Shown here piece by piece: positions 55,966 to 64,000 of a stretch of 64,000 nucleotides of DNA. Source of the stretch: Synechococcus sp. PCC 7502 (GTDB lineage: Bacteria > Cyanobacteriota > Cyanobacteriia > Pseudanabaenales > Pseudanabaenaceae); assembly GCF_000317085.1 (NCBI RefSeq), contig NC_019702.1, positions 3,192,394 to 3,256,393 on the forward strand. The letters run 5' to 3'. The position numbers and the translations under genes are program-made. Each line of letters begins with the position of its first letter. Position 1 is the first letter of the stretch. A model generated the notes under the pieces. It was not told the origin of the DNA and did not search any database. It worked only from the letters and a program-made list of their open reading frames with translations.

Positions 55966-58210
55966 TATAAACAGCCACAGGAACCCGTTTAAAAGCAGGC
56001 GTACCACAGCGATTATCAATCGGTGCGCTAAAAATGGCATTCACCTCTGGATAAAACATCAAAGCCGAACCCTGACGAATCTGTCCAAAGATAATCTCAA
56101 CATCCTCCAATTTACCCGCATTACCCTGCACCGTTACCCATTGATGCTCCTGCCAATGAGCCTGTTTTGCATCGATCTCATTCATCAAAATACAGTTGCG
56201 GTGAGGTATGCCCCGATAATAATCACCTTCTTTATATACCACCGTATTATGCTGTCCATAGCTGCGCCCCGTTCCCAGAATTAAAACCATACCTGTAATC
56301 GTGCTAGGCAGTCCAAAATCCTCCAGACTAGGCACTATCAATTGAGGTAGAGGGGTCACAAACATCTGAGCCTTTCGGGATGGCGTGCCAAATTCGGGTT
56401 TATGAAAAATTCTGCCTTCAATCGTAAACTCGGTTTTAGTATCGTCAATGTCGCCAATCTTTTCGTACCCTGGAGTCGTCTCAGCAATAAGCTTGCGTAC
56501 ATATTTGGTGTCTTGGAGCGATCGCCAATTAATTGGAGTATTACCATGAATGCGATCGGCTATTTCTGTAAGAAATTTCACTTCTGAAATTAAATCGGCA
56601 TTTTCTTTAAGGTGCGAAGTTCCCTCGTCATTTAAGCGCACAAAATTATTACCCGACTCGGTTGTGGTTTTATGGGGATTCTCAAAGCGGGCAAACACAG
56701 GAATAATCAGAGTATTCTGCTTTCCTAATCCGTGAAAATGTCCTAAATTGGGCTTCGTCGAAATATAAATAATCGTCTCAATTTTGCCTAAGGCTCGTTT
56801 TGCCTGTTCAGAATCTGGATTAGCCCCATAGAGATTTCCCCCTAAGCAAAGTAATGTATCAATTTGGTGGCGATCGCTAGCTGCAATTAAGGCTCTGGTA
56901 TCGTAGCCCAACTGCCGACTGAGAGGGCGCTGTAGTAATTTCTCTAAGGTCTGTAAAATTTCCTCTTTCAGGCGAATGGTCACACCCATAGAACCAAAGC
57001 CCTGCACATTGGAATGTCCCCGAATTGGCATGGTACCTGCACCTTCTTTGCCTGCATTTCCAGTTAGTAAGGCAGTATTAGCGATACTAAAAATATTATC
57101 TACAGCATTAGCATGTTGCGTAATTCCCATTGCCCATGCAAATACCACCCGTTGCGAAGTTCCAATCATCTGCGCTGCGATTTCGATCTCTTCTTGGGCA
57201 ATTCCACAGCAATTAGTAATTTCTGACCAGGTGAGGGTTTGAGCCTGTTTAATTACCGCTTCCCATCCTTCCGTATATTGCTGAAGATAATCATACTGAA
57301 CCAGTTCTTTTTCTATTAAGGACTTCTGAATCCCTAAAAACAGAGCAACATCGCTACCAGATATGGGTTGGAGATAAAAAGAGGCAATATCCGAACCCGT
57401 AAGTAAGGATTTAATTGGATAGGCAGGAGAGGCAAACTTAACCAGTCCAACTTCGATTAACGGATTGATAATAATTACCTTACCGCCGCGATCGCGCACT
57501 TGAATTAGTTCATTCATCAGTCGAGGATGATTAGCAGGGGCATTGGAGCCAACGAGTACCACGCAGTCGCTCTTTTTTAGATCGGCAAGGCTAACCATCG
57601 AAGTTCCTGAACCAAACATCTCCTTTAGTCCTACTGTAGATGGGGCATGGCATAGATCGGAGCAATCTGCCAAATTATTTGAACCCGCCGCCCGCATCAG
57701 CAGTTGTAATAAAAAAGCGGCTTCATTAGAAGAACGTCCCGAACTATAGGAAGCAATGCGATCGGGGGATTTACGAAATCCTGCTTCCACAATTTCATAC
57801 ACCTCTTGCCACGAGATGGGTTCGTAAAAGGAAGTATTTGCCCTTTTAATGACTGGAAAACTCAAACGCCCCAGCTTATCCGCCTGCATGGACGTGAGTT
57901 TTTGGAGTTCTTCAAGGCTAGTACCCGTTAAAACATCGGCGGGAACGGCATCCATTAATTCCGAGGCGATCGCTTCTACACTTTTAGCACAGCGTTGTAA
58001 GGGTTCTTCATCCTCATTGTGAAATCCACCTTTTTGACCACCAGTTCCCCAAGCACAGGATAGACAGGCACTTTTATGTAAAAGCCTTTGCCACAGCAGT
58101 CCCCCTTTCGGGTGTAGGGTTTTCTCTGCCCAGTAGGAAATTATGGGTAATCCACCCCCCATGTTTACGGACTGGTTATGATTTTCGGGGCTATTTTCGT
58201 TACTAGGCAT
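55952..58210 (-). CDS. FdhF/YdeP-family molybdopterin oxidoreductase
   Basis: This 752-residue protein resembles the formate dehydrogenase-like YdeP family (Mo-bis-MGD enzymes). The N-terminal half has LHKSACLSCAWGTGGQKGG (CxxC, about 46-64), which is the reduced cluster motif of this subfamily. SDLCHAPSTVGLKEMFGSG at about 181 holds the Cys expected to ligate molybdenum. MPIRGHSNVQGFGSMG and GRSYGQHNTVVYKEGDYYRGIPHRNC are cofactor-binding blocks of the family. The substrate is unknown; YdeP is linked to acid resistance in E. coli. No accessory subunit gene is adjacent. Confidence 0.88.
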   Translation of the reverse strand: MPSNENSPENHNQSVNMGGGLPIISYWAEKTLHPKGGLLWQRLLHKSACLSCAWGTGGQKGGFHNEDEEPLQRCAKSVEAIASELMDAVPADVLTGTSLEELQKLTSMQADKLGRLSFPVIKRANTSFYEPISWQEVYEIVEAGFRKSPDRIASYSSGRSSNEAAFLLQLLMRAAGSNNLADCSDLCHAPSTVGLKEMFGSGTSMVSLADLKKSDCVVLVGSNAPANHPRLMNELIQVRDRGGKVIIINPLIEVGLVKFASPAYPIKSLLTGSDIASFYLQPISGSDVALFLGIQKSLIEKELVQYDYLQQYTEGWEAVIKQAQTLTWSEITNCCGIAQEEIEIAAQMIGTSQRVVFAWAMGITQHANAVDNIFSIANTALLTGNAGKEGAGTMPIRGHSNVQGFGSMGVTIRLKEEILQTLEKLLQRPLSRQLGYDTRALIAASDRHQIDTLLCLGGNLYGANPDSEQAKRALGKIETIIYISTKPNLGHFHGLGKQNTLIIPVFARFENPHKTTTESGNNFVRLNDEGTSHLKENADLISEVKFLTEIADRIHGNTPINWRSLQDTKYVRKLIAETTPGYEKIGDIDDTKTEFTIEGRIFHKPEFGTPSRKAQMFVTPLPQLIVPSLEDFGLPSTITGMVLILGTGRSYGQHNTVVYKEGDYYRGIPHRNCILMNEIDAKQAHWQEHQWVTVQGNAGKLEDVEIIFGQIRQGSALMFYPEVNAIFSAPIDNRCGTPAFKRVPVAVYTRVN

Positions 58211-58312
58211 AGATTTGATGCAACTGATAATCTTCAGTATATCTAAGGAGTTGAAGTAACCAAGCTAAAATAAATGTGATCATCAAATCAAAACATCTAT
58301 CTCCAAATCTAA

Positions 58313-58837
58313 ATGCCATCTTCTCCAGAAATTAATACTGCCCCAAGCGAAACCCCTTGGAAAATCAAACTCCTATTTGATGGTGCTTGCCCTCTATGTG
58401 TAAGAGAAGTAAACTTTTTGAAACGTAAAGATGGCGATCGTAATTTGATCAAATTTGTGGATATAGCTGCCGCAGACTATGACCCAGCCCAAAACGCCAA
58501 CATTGACTTTGAAACGGCTATGGGCAGGATTCATGCTGTTTTGCCCAATGGTGAAGTAATTCAAAATGTGGAAGTATTTCGCCAAATCTACGATGTTCTC
58601 GGCATCGGTTGGATTTATGCAGTGACTAAATTACCTGTAATTGGGAGCCTAGCGGATGCATTATATGGGGTTTGGGCTGATTATCGCCTATTTCTCACAG
58701 GACGCACTGATCTTAAAACAGTTATTGCCCAGCGTCAGCATTTTATGAAGTACAAAATGAAGGATCAAATGCAGGATAAGGAACTTTGCACTGATAGATG
58801 TACAACAGGGGTCACCGTCAATCAGGATAAATTATGA
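58313..58837 (+). CDS. DCC-family thiol-disulfide oxidoreductase-like protein (DUF393)
   Basis: This 174-residue DUF393 protein is named after its motif, seen here as LLFDGACPLCVREVNFLKRKD at about residues 20-40 (DxxCxxC). The middle has AADYDPAQN and a C-terminal helical segment. Members are predicted thiol-disulfide oxidoreductases. The TspO gene overlaps its stop by four bases (ATGA), so the two form a translationally coupled pair. Confidence 0.85.
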   Translation: MPSSPEINTAPSETPWKIKLLFDGACPLCVREVNFLKRKDGDRNLIKFVDIAAADYDPAQNANIDFETAMGRIHAVLPNGEVIQNVEVFRQIYDVLGIGWIYAVTKLPVIGSLADALYGVWADYRLFLTGRTDLKTVIAQRQHFMKYKMKDQMQDKELCTDRCTTGVTVNQDKL

Positions 58838-59301
58838 TCTGGGCTTGGCTAGCGATCGCTGTTAATGCCTTTATCTTAGGATTTATTCTGAATAAACTTG
58901 CTCCCAGTGACTATAGATGGTTCATGGGATTACGCCGCCCCCGATGGCTAACCTTTGAGTCAGCTATTCCAATCATCTGGATATTTATCTTTATCTGTGG
59001 AATTACCTCAGCTACTTTTCTTTGGCAAATTCAATCCATGAATACATGGCTGTTTATGGCAAGCTATGGAATTTTAGAATGCCTGATTTTAGCCTTTACG
59101 CCAGTTTTAACCCGTTTACGTAATGTCAGAGCAGGGGCGATCATAGGGGCAATTGGTTTTATCTTTGGTTTGATTTTAACAACTCAAGTTTGGCAGGTTT
59201 CCAATATCGCAGGTTGGCTATTGATGCCTTATTTACTGTGGAGTCCCGTTGGTACCTACGTTACATGGGTCATGGCAAGATTAAATCCCCCAGAGGGTTA
59301 A
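58834..59301 (+). CDS. tspO: TspO/MBR-family membrane protein
   Basis: This 155-residue protein has five membrane helices and the layout of TspO: RWFMGLRRPRWLTFES after helix 1, and LLMPYLLWSPVGTYVTWVMARLNP in the last helix. TspO proteins bind porphyrins and related ligands and are light- or stress-linked in bacteria. The signature tryptophans and the PYLxW of the family are present, though the match to characterised TspO is moderate. It is coupled to the DCC gene. Confidence 0.75.
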   Translation: MIWAWLAIAVNAFILGFILNKLAPSDYRWFMGLRRPRWLTFESAIPIIWIFIFICGITSATFLWQIQSMNTWLFMASYGILECLILAFTPVLTRLRNVRAGAIIGAIGFIFGLILTTQVWQVSNIAGWLLMPYLLWSPVGTYVTWVMARLNPPEG

Positions 59302-59456
59302 AACCTGTGAGTTAAAGGCTTAATCCAATTCCAAAATTAAAGTTAAGATGGATTTTAGATACTAAAGAAATATCCTGTATATAAAAATAAATTGTTATTA
59401 TCCCTTGTTCACTTTGGACATATTCCATATTAGATTTCATATTTAGAGATAGTTGA

Positions 59457-60530
59457 ATGCAGCCAAATCATGGGGGGAATTTACGGTGGGCAGCTAATAT
59501 CGCTGGGACTTCAGAAGCTAATATTTTAGATTTTTCCGCTAGCATTAATCCCCTTGGCACTCCAGATTCAGCGATCGCCGCCATTCATTCCCATTTAACC
59601 AGCCTCAAGCATTATCCCGATCCAGAATATATAGCTCTACGGCAAGCATTAGCAGAGTTTCATCAAATTTCTTCCGGTTGCATATTAGCGGGCAATGGTG
59701 TATCAGAATTATTGACATGGGCAGGACGAGATTTAGGGCAGTTTGTAGCTACGGTTTTATTTACACCTGCTTTTTCCGACTATTACCGAGCTTTTAAGAC
59801 CTTTGGCGTAGAGATTGAAGATTATGCTTTAGGCATTGACGACGATCGCGAACTTAAATTTTTTCTGCCTGAATTGCCCAAAACTGGATCAAGATTACAA
59901 AAGGGCATATTAATTAATAATCCCCATAATCCCACGGGCTATTTATTTACAAGAAAGGCTTTGATCCCATACCTAGATGAATTTGGACTGGTGGTAATTG
60001 ATGAAGCTTTTATGGATTTTCTCCCCCTATGGCAGCAACAAAGCTTAATTGATTTAGTCCCGAAATATTCTAATCTTGTTATTTTACGATCACTCACCAA
60101 ATTTTATGGATTACCCGGTTTAAGACTTGGCTATGCGATCGCCCATCCAGATCGAGTAAACCAATGGCAGCAGTGGCGAGACCCTTGGAGTGTTAATAGT
60201 TTGGCAGTGGCAGCAGGCATAGCGATCGTTAAAGATATAGAATTTCAGCAAAAAACTTGGGATTGGTTAAGTTCCGCTCGTCCGCAGTTATGGCAGGGTT
60301 TAAATCATTTAGAAGGTATTTACCCAATTATGGGAGCTGCCAATTATCTATTAGTGAGGACAGAGGCATCTGGAGCATGGCTACAACAACAACTTTTACA
60401 AAGCGATCGCATTTTAATTAGAGATTGTTTGAGCTTTACCGAGCTAGGTGATCACTATATTCGAGTTGCCGTCAGACTAGAGGCAGAGAATAACCGATTG
60501 ATCAAAGGTTTAGCTAAAATTATGAATTGA
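59457..60530 (+). CDS. cobD: threonine-phosphate decarboxylase (CobD-like)
   Basis: This 357-residue class I/II PLP enzyme of the histidinol-phosphate aminotransferase fold has the CobD/CobC N terminus (HGGNLRWAANIAGTSEANILDFSASINPLG). CobD makes aminopropanol phosphate for the cobalamin side chain. The PLP lysine is in RSLTKFYGLPGLRLGYA at about residue 216, and INNPHNPTGYLF holds the Asn. The opening rather than the core separates it from HisC. It overlaps the convergent cobS by 11 bases. Confidence 0.85.
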   Translation: MQPNHGGNLRWAANIAGTSEANILDFSASINPLGTPDSAIAAIHSHLTSLKHYPDPEYIALRQALAEFHQISSGCILAGNGVSELLTWAGRDLGQFVATVLFTPAFSDYYRAFKTFGVEIEDYALGIDDDRELKFFLPELPKTGSRLQKGILINNPHNPTGYLFTRKALIPYLDEFGLVVIDEAFMDFLPLWQQQSLIDLVPKYSNLVILRSLTKFYGLPGLRLGYAIAHPDRVNQWQQWRDPWSVNSLAVAAGIAIVKDIEFQQKTWDWLSSARPQLWQGLNHLEGIYPIMGAANYLLVRTEASGAWLQQQLLQSDRILIRDCLSFTELGDHYIRVAVRLEAENNRLIKGLAKIMN

Positions 60531-61356
60531 AAAAATTAACCAAAATAGTTAACCCGCATAATATCAATGTTTCTGTCCATTCCACCACAGCACCGTAGGT
60601 ATCTCCTGTATGCCCAGATAGTTTGTAGTTAAACCAAGCCCCGACCATAAAGGCGATCGCTACTCCCATCACCAACGTAAATATTGCCAACATCCAATGC
60701 GCTTGATTAACCATAATTTGGGCGATCGCTAAACCAATTAACAGTAAAGTTGCGGGGACTAAATTCCCGATAGATGTGATCGATTCTTTGTGAAATGCGC
60801 CCTTGCCCTGCGATCGTAAATAAGGGTATCGCCAAATTGCCAACAACTGCCCCCAGCGTCCCCAACCACAGACTGCCATCATTAAACAGAGATAATCAAA
60901 GCCACTTTGGAGCGTAAATTCTGAGTTTAAATCGTTTAAATCATAGAGAGCTAAGGTTTTTAATAAAATCACAACCATGCCTGCCACTGCTCCATAGGCT
61001 CCAGTCCTACTATCCGCCATTACTGCTAATCGCTGACTGGGATCGGTTACGGCAAGCCCATCGGCAGTATCCATCACGCCATCCAGATGTAAACCACCCG
61101 TAATTAATATCCATAACCCTACGGTCACGCCACTACTGGTTAATTCAGGCATACCCACATAATGTAAACCTAGGGTAGCTAATCCTAAACATCCACCAAT
61201 CAAGATGCCAATGGCTGGGGCAAAACCCGCAATACCCTCAAAGGCGATCGCCCAATGCTGGGGAATCGGTAAGGCGGTATAAAAGGTTAGACTACCCCAA
61301 ACCTTAGCAAAAAACCTAGAGAAAAACTGGGTCAAGAATAGGGATATTTGAGGCAT
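60520..61356 (-). CDS. cobS: adenosylcobinamide-GDP ribazoletransferase
   Basis: This 278-residue membrane enzyme (CobS/CobV) joins adenosylcobinamide-GDP to alpha-ribazole, the last assembly step of cobalamin. Hallmark: GGLHLDGVMDTADGLAVTDPSQRLAVMADSRTG-like block at about 86-117, holding the metal-binding Asp residues. Around six membrane helices. The adjacency to cobQ and cobD supports a cobalamin cluster. Tab2/Atab2 lies 25 bases upstream on the same strand. No cobalamin riboswitch is visible before it. Confidence 0.92.
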   Translation of the reverse strand: MPQISLFLTQFFSRFFAKVWGSLTFYTALPIPQHWAIAFEGIAGFAPAIGILIGGCLGLATLGLHYVGMPELTSSGVTVGLWILITGGLHLDGVMDTADGLAVTDPSQRLAVMADSRTGAYGAVAGMVVILLKTLALYDLNDLNSEFTLQSGFDYLCLMMAVCGWGRWGQLLAIWRYPYLRSQGKGAFHKESITSIGNLVPATLLLIGLAIAQIMVNQAHWMLAIFTLVMGVAIAFMVGAWFNYKLSGHTGDTYGAVVEWTETLILCGLTILVNFFNS

Positions 61357-61381
61357 CGTCTCATAATTTATTCCTTCAAAT

Positions 61382-62281
61382 TTATTCCTTCAACAACCAA
61401 AATCCCGTGAAATGCTCGACCTCAAGGCTAGTTTGAATGGCAATAAAGTGAATACCATTACTATTTTTCTTTGCCTGTTCAAAACTTCCAGCTTGGGAGA
61501 TCACCTTTGGTATCCGTTCCGCCGACTTCTGCCCCTTAGGATTAGCTGTATTTAAGGTAGTTAAAATCCACCGAGATTCTTCCCCTGCTTCAAGGATTAA
61601 TTGTATTTTCCCTTCGCTAACCTCAAATTTCAAAGCAACGGGATCGACTCCTGCCATCCAAGCTGCTAGAGCCAAAGCTCGACTAGAGGTAATAATTAAA
61701 CCAGAAATTAAAGTCTCTGGATCGGAAATATGATCTAAAGCAAACAACTCGCCAAAATCCATCGACCATTCCGTAGCTTCCTGAAAATCAGCAACTTTTA
61801 GTGATGCTACTAGCCAAGACTCTCCCATAAGGGCATCGGGTGCTGGTTTTGCCACAGGAACCTGTATCCCAATTTTGAGGGGCAGGGGTTGGGGATCGGG
61901 AGCAATAAACCCCTCTCGTTGAGGATAAATACTTTCCATTCGAGTTTGGAGCCAACTGGATAAAGTAAATAAACGGCGTGAGGGTTGGGGGATAAGTTCT
62001 GCCTGCTTACAACCACGGGTAATTATATTGGTCATGCTCGGACGATAGAACCGTACTTTTTGCGGATCACGATTACCTAAGCTGGCATTATGGGCGATCG
62101 CTAATTTCAACTCGGTAGCTAACCATCCTGAATTGACTTCTTGGGCATTACATTCTTTAATCCACTGAAATGGTTGTGAAGAGCGATCGGGAGAATTGCA
62201 AATTAATAACTCCCATATCTTTTTTTGATTCTCATCTAAAACAGGACGAGAGTAGAAATCTAGCTCCCAGGTAATTGTCAT
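61382..62281 (-). CDS. Tab2/Atab2-family RNA-binding protein
   Basis: This 299-residue protein is of the Tab2/Atab2 (DUF1092) family. In algae and plants, these bind psaB (and psbA/D) mRNA and support photosystem I translation. The family start is WELDFYSRPVLDENQKKIWELL. Middle blocks (RFYRPSMTNIITRGC; YPQREGF) and the C-terminal EVEHFTGFWLLKE are typical. Cyanobacterial members are presumed to act in photosystem gene expression. The 65-base gap to the S41 protease upstream suggests a common transcript. Confidence 0.85.
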   Translation of the reverse strand: MTITWELDFYSRPVLDENQKKIWELLICNSPDRSSQPFQWIKECNAQEVNSGWLATELKLAIAHNASLGNRDPQKVRFYRPSMTNIITRGCKQAELIPQPSRRLFTLSSWLQTRMESIYPQREGFIAPDPQPLPLKIGIQVPVAKPAPDALMGESWLVASLKVADFQEATEWSMDFGELFALDHISDPETLISGLIITSSRALALAAWMAGVDPVALKFEVSEGKIQLILEAGEESRWILTTLNTANPKGQKSAERIPKVISQAGSFEQAKKNSNGIHFIAIQTSLEVEHFTGFWLLKE

Positions 62282-62346
62282 TTATTAGATTAATTTAATT
62301 AGGTTAATTGATAAGAAAGGGATGGGTTTATATTTAAGACTAACAG

Positions 62347-63690
62347 CTAATTAATATTTGGCGATTCCAACTTAGAAATTTTCTTAGAAATTTTTGCATC
62401 TTGATGCAGTAATAAGTCCACTGCTGCCACATATTGGTTATCGTCTTTAGTTCCCAATTGATTACGAGTTAAGGAATTAGCAGGAATTACTTCCACATCG
62501 GGCTGAATACCGCTTTTGTGAATGTCCGTATGGTTCGGGGTTTGATAGTGGGCGATCGTCACTGCTAATCCAGCCCCATCTTCAAGGGTAAATAAGGACT
62601 GCACTAAACCCTTACCGTAGGTTCTTGTCCCTAAAAGCCTTGCTCTACCATTGTCATGCAGGGCGCCAGACAAAACTTCGCTTGCACTAGCAGTACCACC
62701 ATCGGTCAAGATCACCAAAGGATCAAGGGTCAGAGGACTGGTATCATTGGCAGTAAAACTTTCTTGAATACCTTGGCGATCGGCAGTATAAACAATCACG
62801 CCTTTGGGTAGCCACATCCGAGCAATTTCTATGCCTGCCTGTAATAGCCCCCCCGGATTACTCCGCAAGTCTAAAACATAACTATCAGTATTCCGTGCTT
62901 CTAAGTCTTTAATTGCCTCTGCCATCTCTGTAACGGCATTTCCGTTAAATTGATTGAGCCGAATATAGCCAATTTTCTGTTCACCCTCTTGGTTGAGTTT
63001 ATAAATTACGGGATTAACAGCAATGCGATCGCGTTTCAGAACAACATCAAAAATTTCTGGAGATGGCTTTTCTGTATCCACAGGATTATCAAGCTCAGTT
63101 TTAGTGGTTCCTTTAGTGGCTCTACTAATATCTCTACGAATAGTTAAGGTTACTTCGCTTCCAATTTCTCCCCGTAGGCGATCGGCACATTCATCCAAGC
63201 TGAGATTTTGAGTAGAAAGGTTGTTAATTTTAATAATTTGATCAAGCGATCGCACATCAGCTTTAGCCGCAGGAGAGCCTTCAATCGGGGCAACAACAGT
63301 TAAAAATTTGGTATCAGCATCCACAACTATCTGTAAACCCACTCCAGTCAACGCCCCAGAGGTACTAGTTTGCATACTTCTAAACTGATCTGGTCGCAGC
63401 AGCCTTGTAAATGGATCATCAAGAGTTGCCAACATTTCTTGAATTGCATCGTAGGTTTCCTCCCTAGACTTAAATTTCTTGCCACTGTACTGTTTTCGTA
63501 CTTTGTACCAATTTTGATGGTTAAAGGTACTATCGACGTAGGAGTGATTCACAATTTGCCAAACATCTGTAAAAAATTTCTGTTCTTGCAGGTAATCTGC
63601 GGCGGCAACTGCTCCAGTACCCATAAATTCTAGGGCGATCATCAACACCAGACCCAATAACCAGATACAAATACGTTTAACCATGCTCAC
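62347..63690 (-). CDS. S41-family C-terminal processing protease
   Basis: This 447-residue Ctp-type serine protease has an N-terminal export signal (RICIWLLGLVLMIALEFMG), a PDZ domain (GVGLQIVVDADTKFLTVVAPI, about 118-200) and a protease core. The catalytic Ser is in GGTASASEVLSGAL and the Lys is in GTRTYGKGLVQ. CtpA of cyanobacteria matures the D1 precursor of photosystem II, and others of this group (CtpB/CtpC) have related roles. Which of the three this is cannot be decided from the sequence. Confidence 0.9.
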   Translation of the reverse strand: MSMVKRICIWLLGLVLMIALEFMGTGAVAAADYLQEQKFFTDVWQIVNHSYVDSTFNHQNWYKVRKQYSGKKFKSREETYDAIQEMLATLDDPFTRLLRPDQFRSMQTSTSGALTGVGLQIVVDADTKFLTVVAPIEGSPAAKADVRSLDQIIKINNLSTQNLSLDECADRLRGEIGSEVTLTIRRDISRATKGTTKTELDNPVDTEKPSPEIFDVVLKRDRIAVNPVIYKLNQEGEQKIGYIRLNQFNGNAVTEMAEAIKDLEARNTDSYVLDLRSNPGGLLQAGIEIARMWLPKGVIVYTADRQGIQESFTANDTSPLTLDPLVILTDGGTASASEVLSGALHDNGRARLLGTRTYGKGLVQSLFTLEDGAGLAVTIAHYQTPNHTDIHKSGIQPDVEVIPANSLTRNQLGTKDDNQYVAAVDLLLHQDAKISKKISKLESPNIN

Positions 63691-63811
63691 TAAGTATCAA
63701 TTATTAAAATAGATTATCTCTATCTATACTAACTAAGCTAGATAAACATTTTTAAGAGTAGAACGGGACTGTTTAAGACAAGAAGAAATAGCCAAATTCA
63801 AAGCAGAAAAA

Positions 63812-64000
63812 TCAGGATAATAAATGGGCAATACTTGACTTAAGAAATTCGATAAATATTCGTACTTTTAAGGGTATATAGATTCGAGATGGATAGACCA
63901 ACCATGCAGCCGTATGGAAATTAGTAGCAGTAACTTCGTAGTCAGGAAAAGCATTCACTAGTACGCCATTGCTAAGGTCTTTCCCCACCAACCAATCAGG
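63812..64000 (-). CDS. LysR-family transcriptional regulator, C-terminal end (partial)
   Basis: The last 62 codons of a minus-strand gene cut by the window edge. The sequence PDWLVGKDLSNGVLV, then TNFHTAAWLVYPSRIYIPLK and VRIFIEFLKSS, matches the end of the effector-binding domain of LysR-type regulators (LP..LV..DL..G.L, lYPs.r..PlKVR.FIDFL). The DNA-binding part lies beyond the window. No target can be named. The 121 bases between it and the protease gene hold nothing obvious. Confidence 0.7.
   Translation of the reverse strand, partial: PDWLVGKDLSNGVLVNAFPDYEVTATNFHTAAWLVYPSRIYIPLKVRIFIEFLKSSIAHLLS

Noticed and set aside
1-64000. tRNA or rRNA genes
   Set aside because: Reading the intergenic regions by eye gave no cloverleaf with a T-loop GTTCRAAT motif or rRNA core sequence; a tRNAscan run would settle it.

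Overview
The window is a piece of cyanobacterial chromosome. It has an AT-rich genome with many HIP1-type GCGATCGC palindromes, a complete phycocyanin rod operon, the chlorophyll E-ring cyclase AcsF, Psb29/Thf1, Ycf23, Ycf51, Tab2/Atab2 and the cyanobacterial alkane pathway. Phycocyanin without phycoerythrin genes, three tandem cpcG genes and the overall base composition fit a Pseudanabaena/Synechococcus PCC 7502-like lineage, but the genus is an inference.

Layout. 1-2.4 kb is a decayed mobile-element zone: an IS1-family remnant, two nested copies of one IS5-family element (both defective), a broken BrnA-like antitoxin and a small membrane protein. 2.7-9.4 kb holds housekeeping and accessory genes: Uma2 nuclease, EgtD-like methyltransferase, a cupin/NTF2-like pair behind a perfect inverted repeat, RNase HI, PurA, L25 and a 2OG-Fe(II) oxygenase. 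9.7-25.9 kb carries a P-type Ca2+-ATPase, succinate-semialdehyde dehydrogenase, aar/ado/lipA, Uma2, a saccharopine dehydrogenase-like protein, rpsJ, glgA, Ycf23, SerA, Ycf51, a cysteine desulfurase and a secreted cupin. 26.0-33.6 kb has a J-domain/TPR protein, an unlisted 55-residue ORF and a 2226-residue secreted haemagglutinin-type protein ending in a CHAT caspase-like domain, followed by menC.

35.7-43.2 kb is the phycocyanin operon cpcBA-cpcC-cpcC-cpcD-cpcEF-cpcG-cpcG-cpcG. It has a stem-loop after cpcA and an intrinsic terminator after the last cpcG. 43.3-52.1 kb holds gcvP, psb29, cutA, acsF, the RNase P RNA (rnpB) and a 7TM-HD phosphodiesterase-like protein. 52.1-61.4 kb is a cobalamin neighbourhood (cobQ, a cobD-like gene, cobS) with a YdeP-type molybdopterin enzyme and a DCC/TspO pair. 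The window ends with Tab2/Atab2, an S41 protease and the 3' end of a LysR-type regulator.

The most unusual structure is at 52.18-54.5 kb. A two-gene unit (TPR protein plus AAA/STAND-like ATPase, overlapping by 4 bases) sits between a diverged duplicate of the first 34 codons of cobQ and the intact cobQ. This looks like an inserted cassette that brought or left a second cobQ 5' end. It is the best candidate here for an undescribed system; its function is not known from the sequence.
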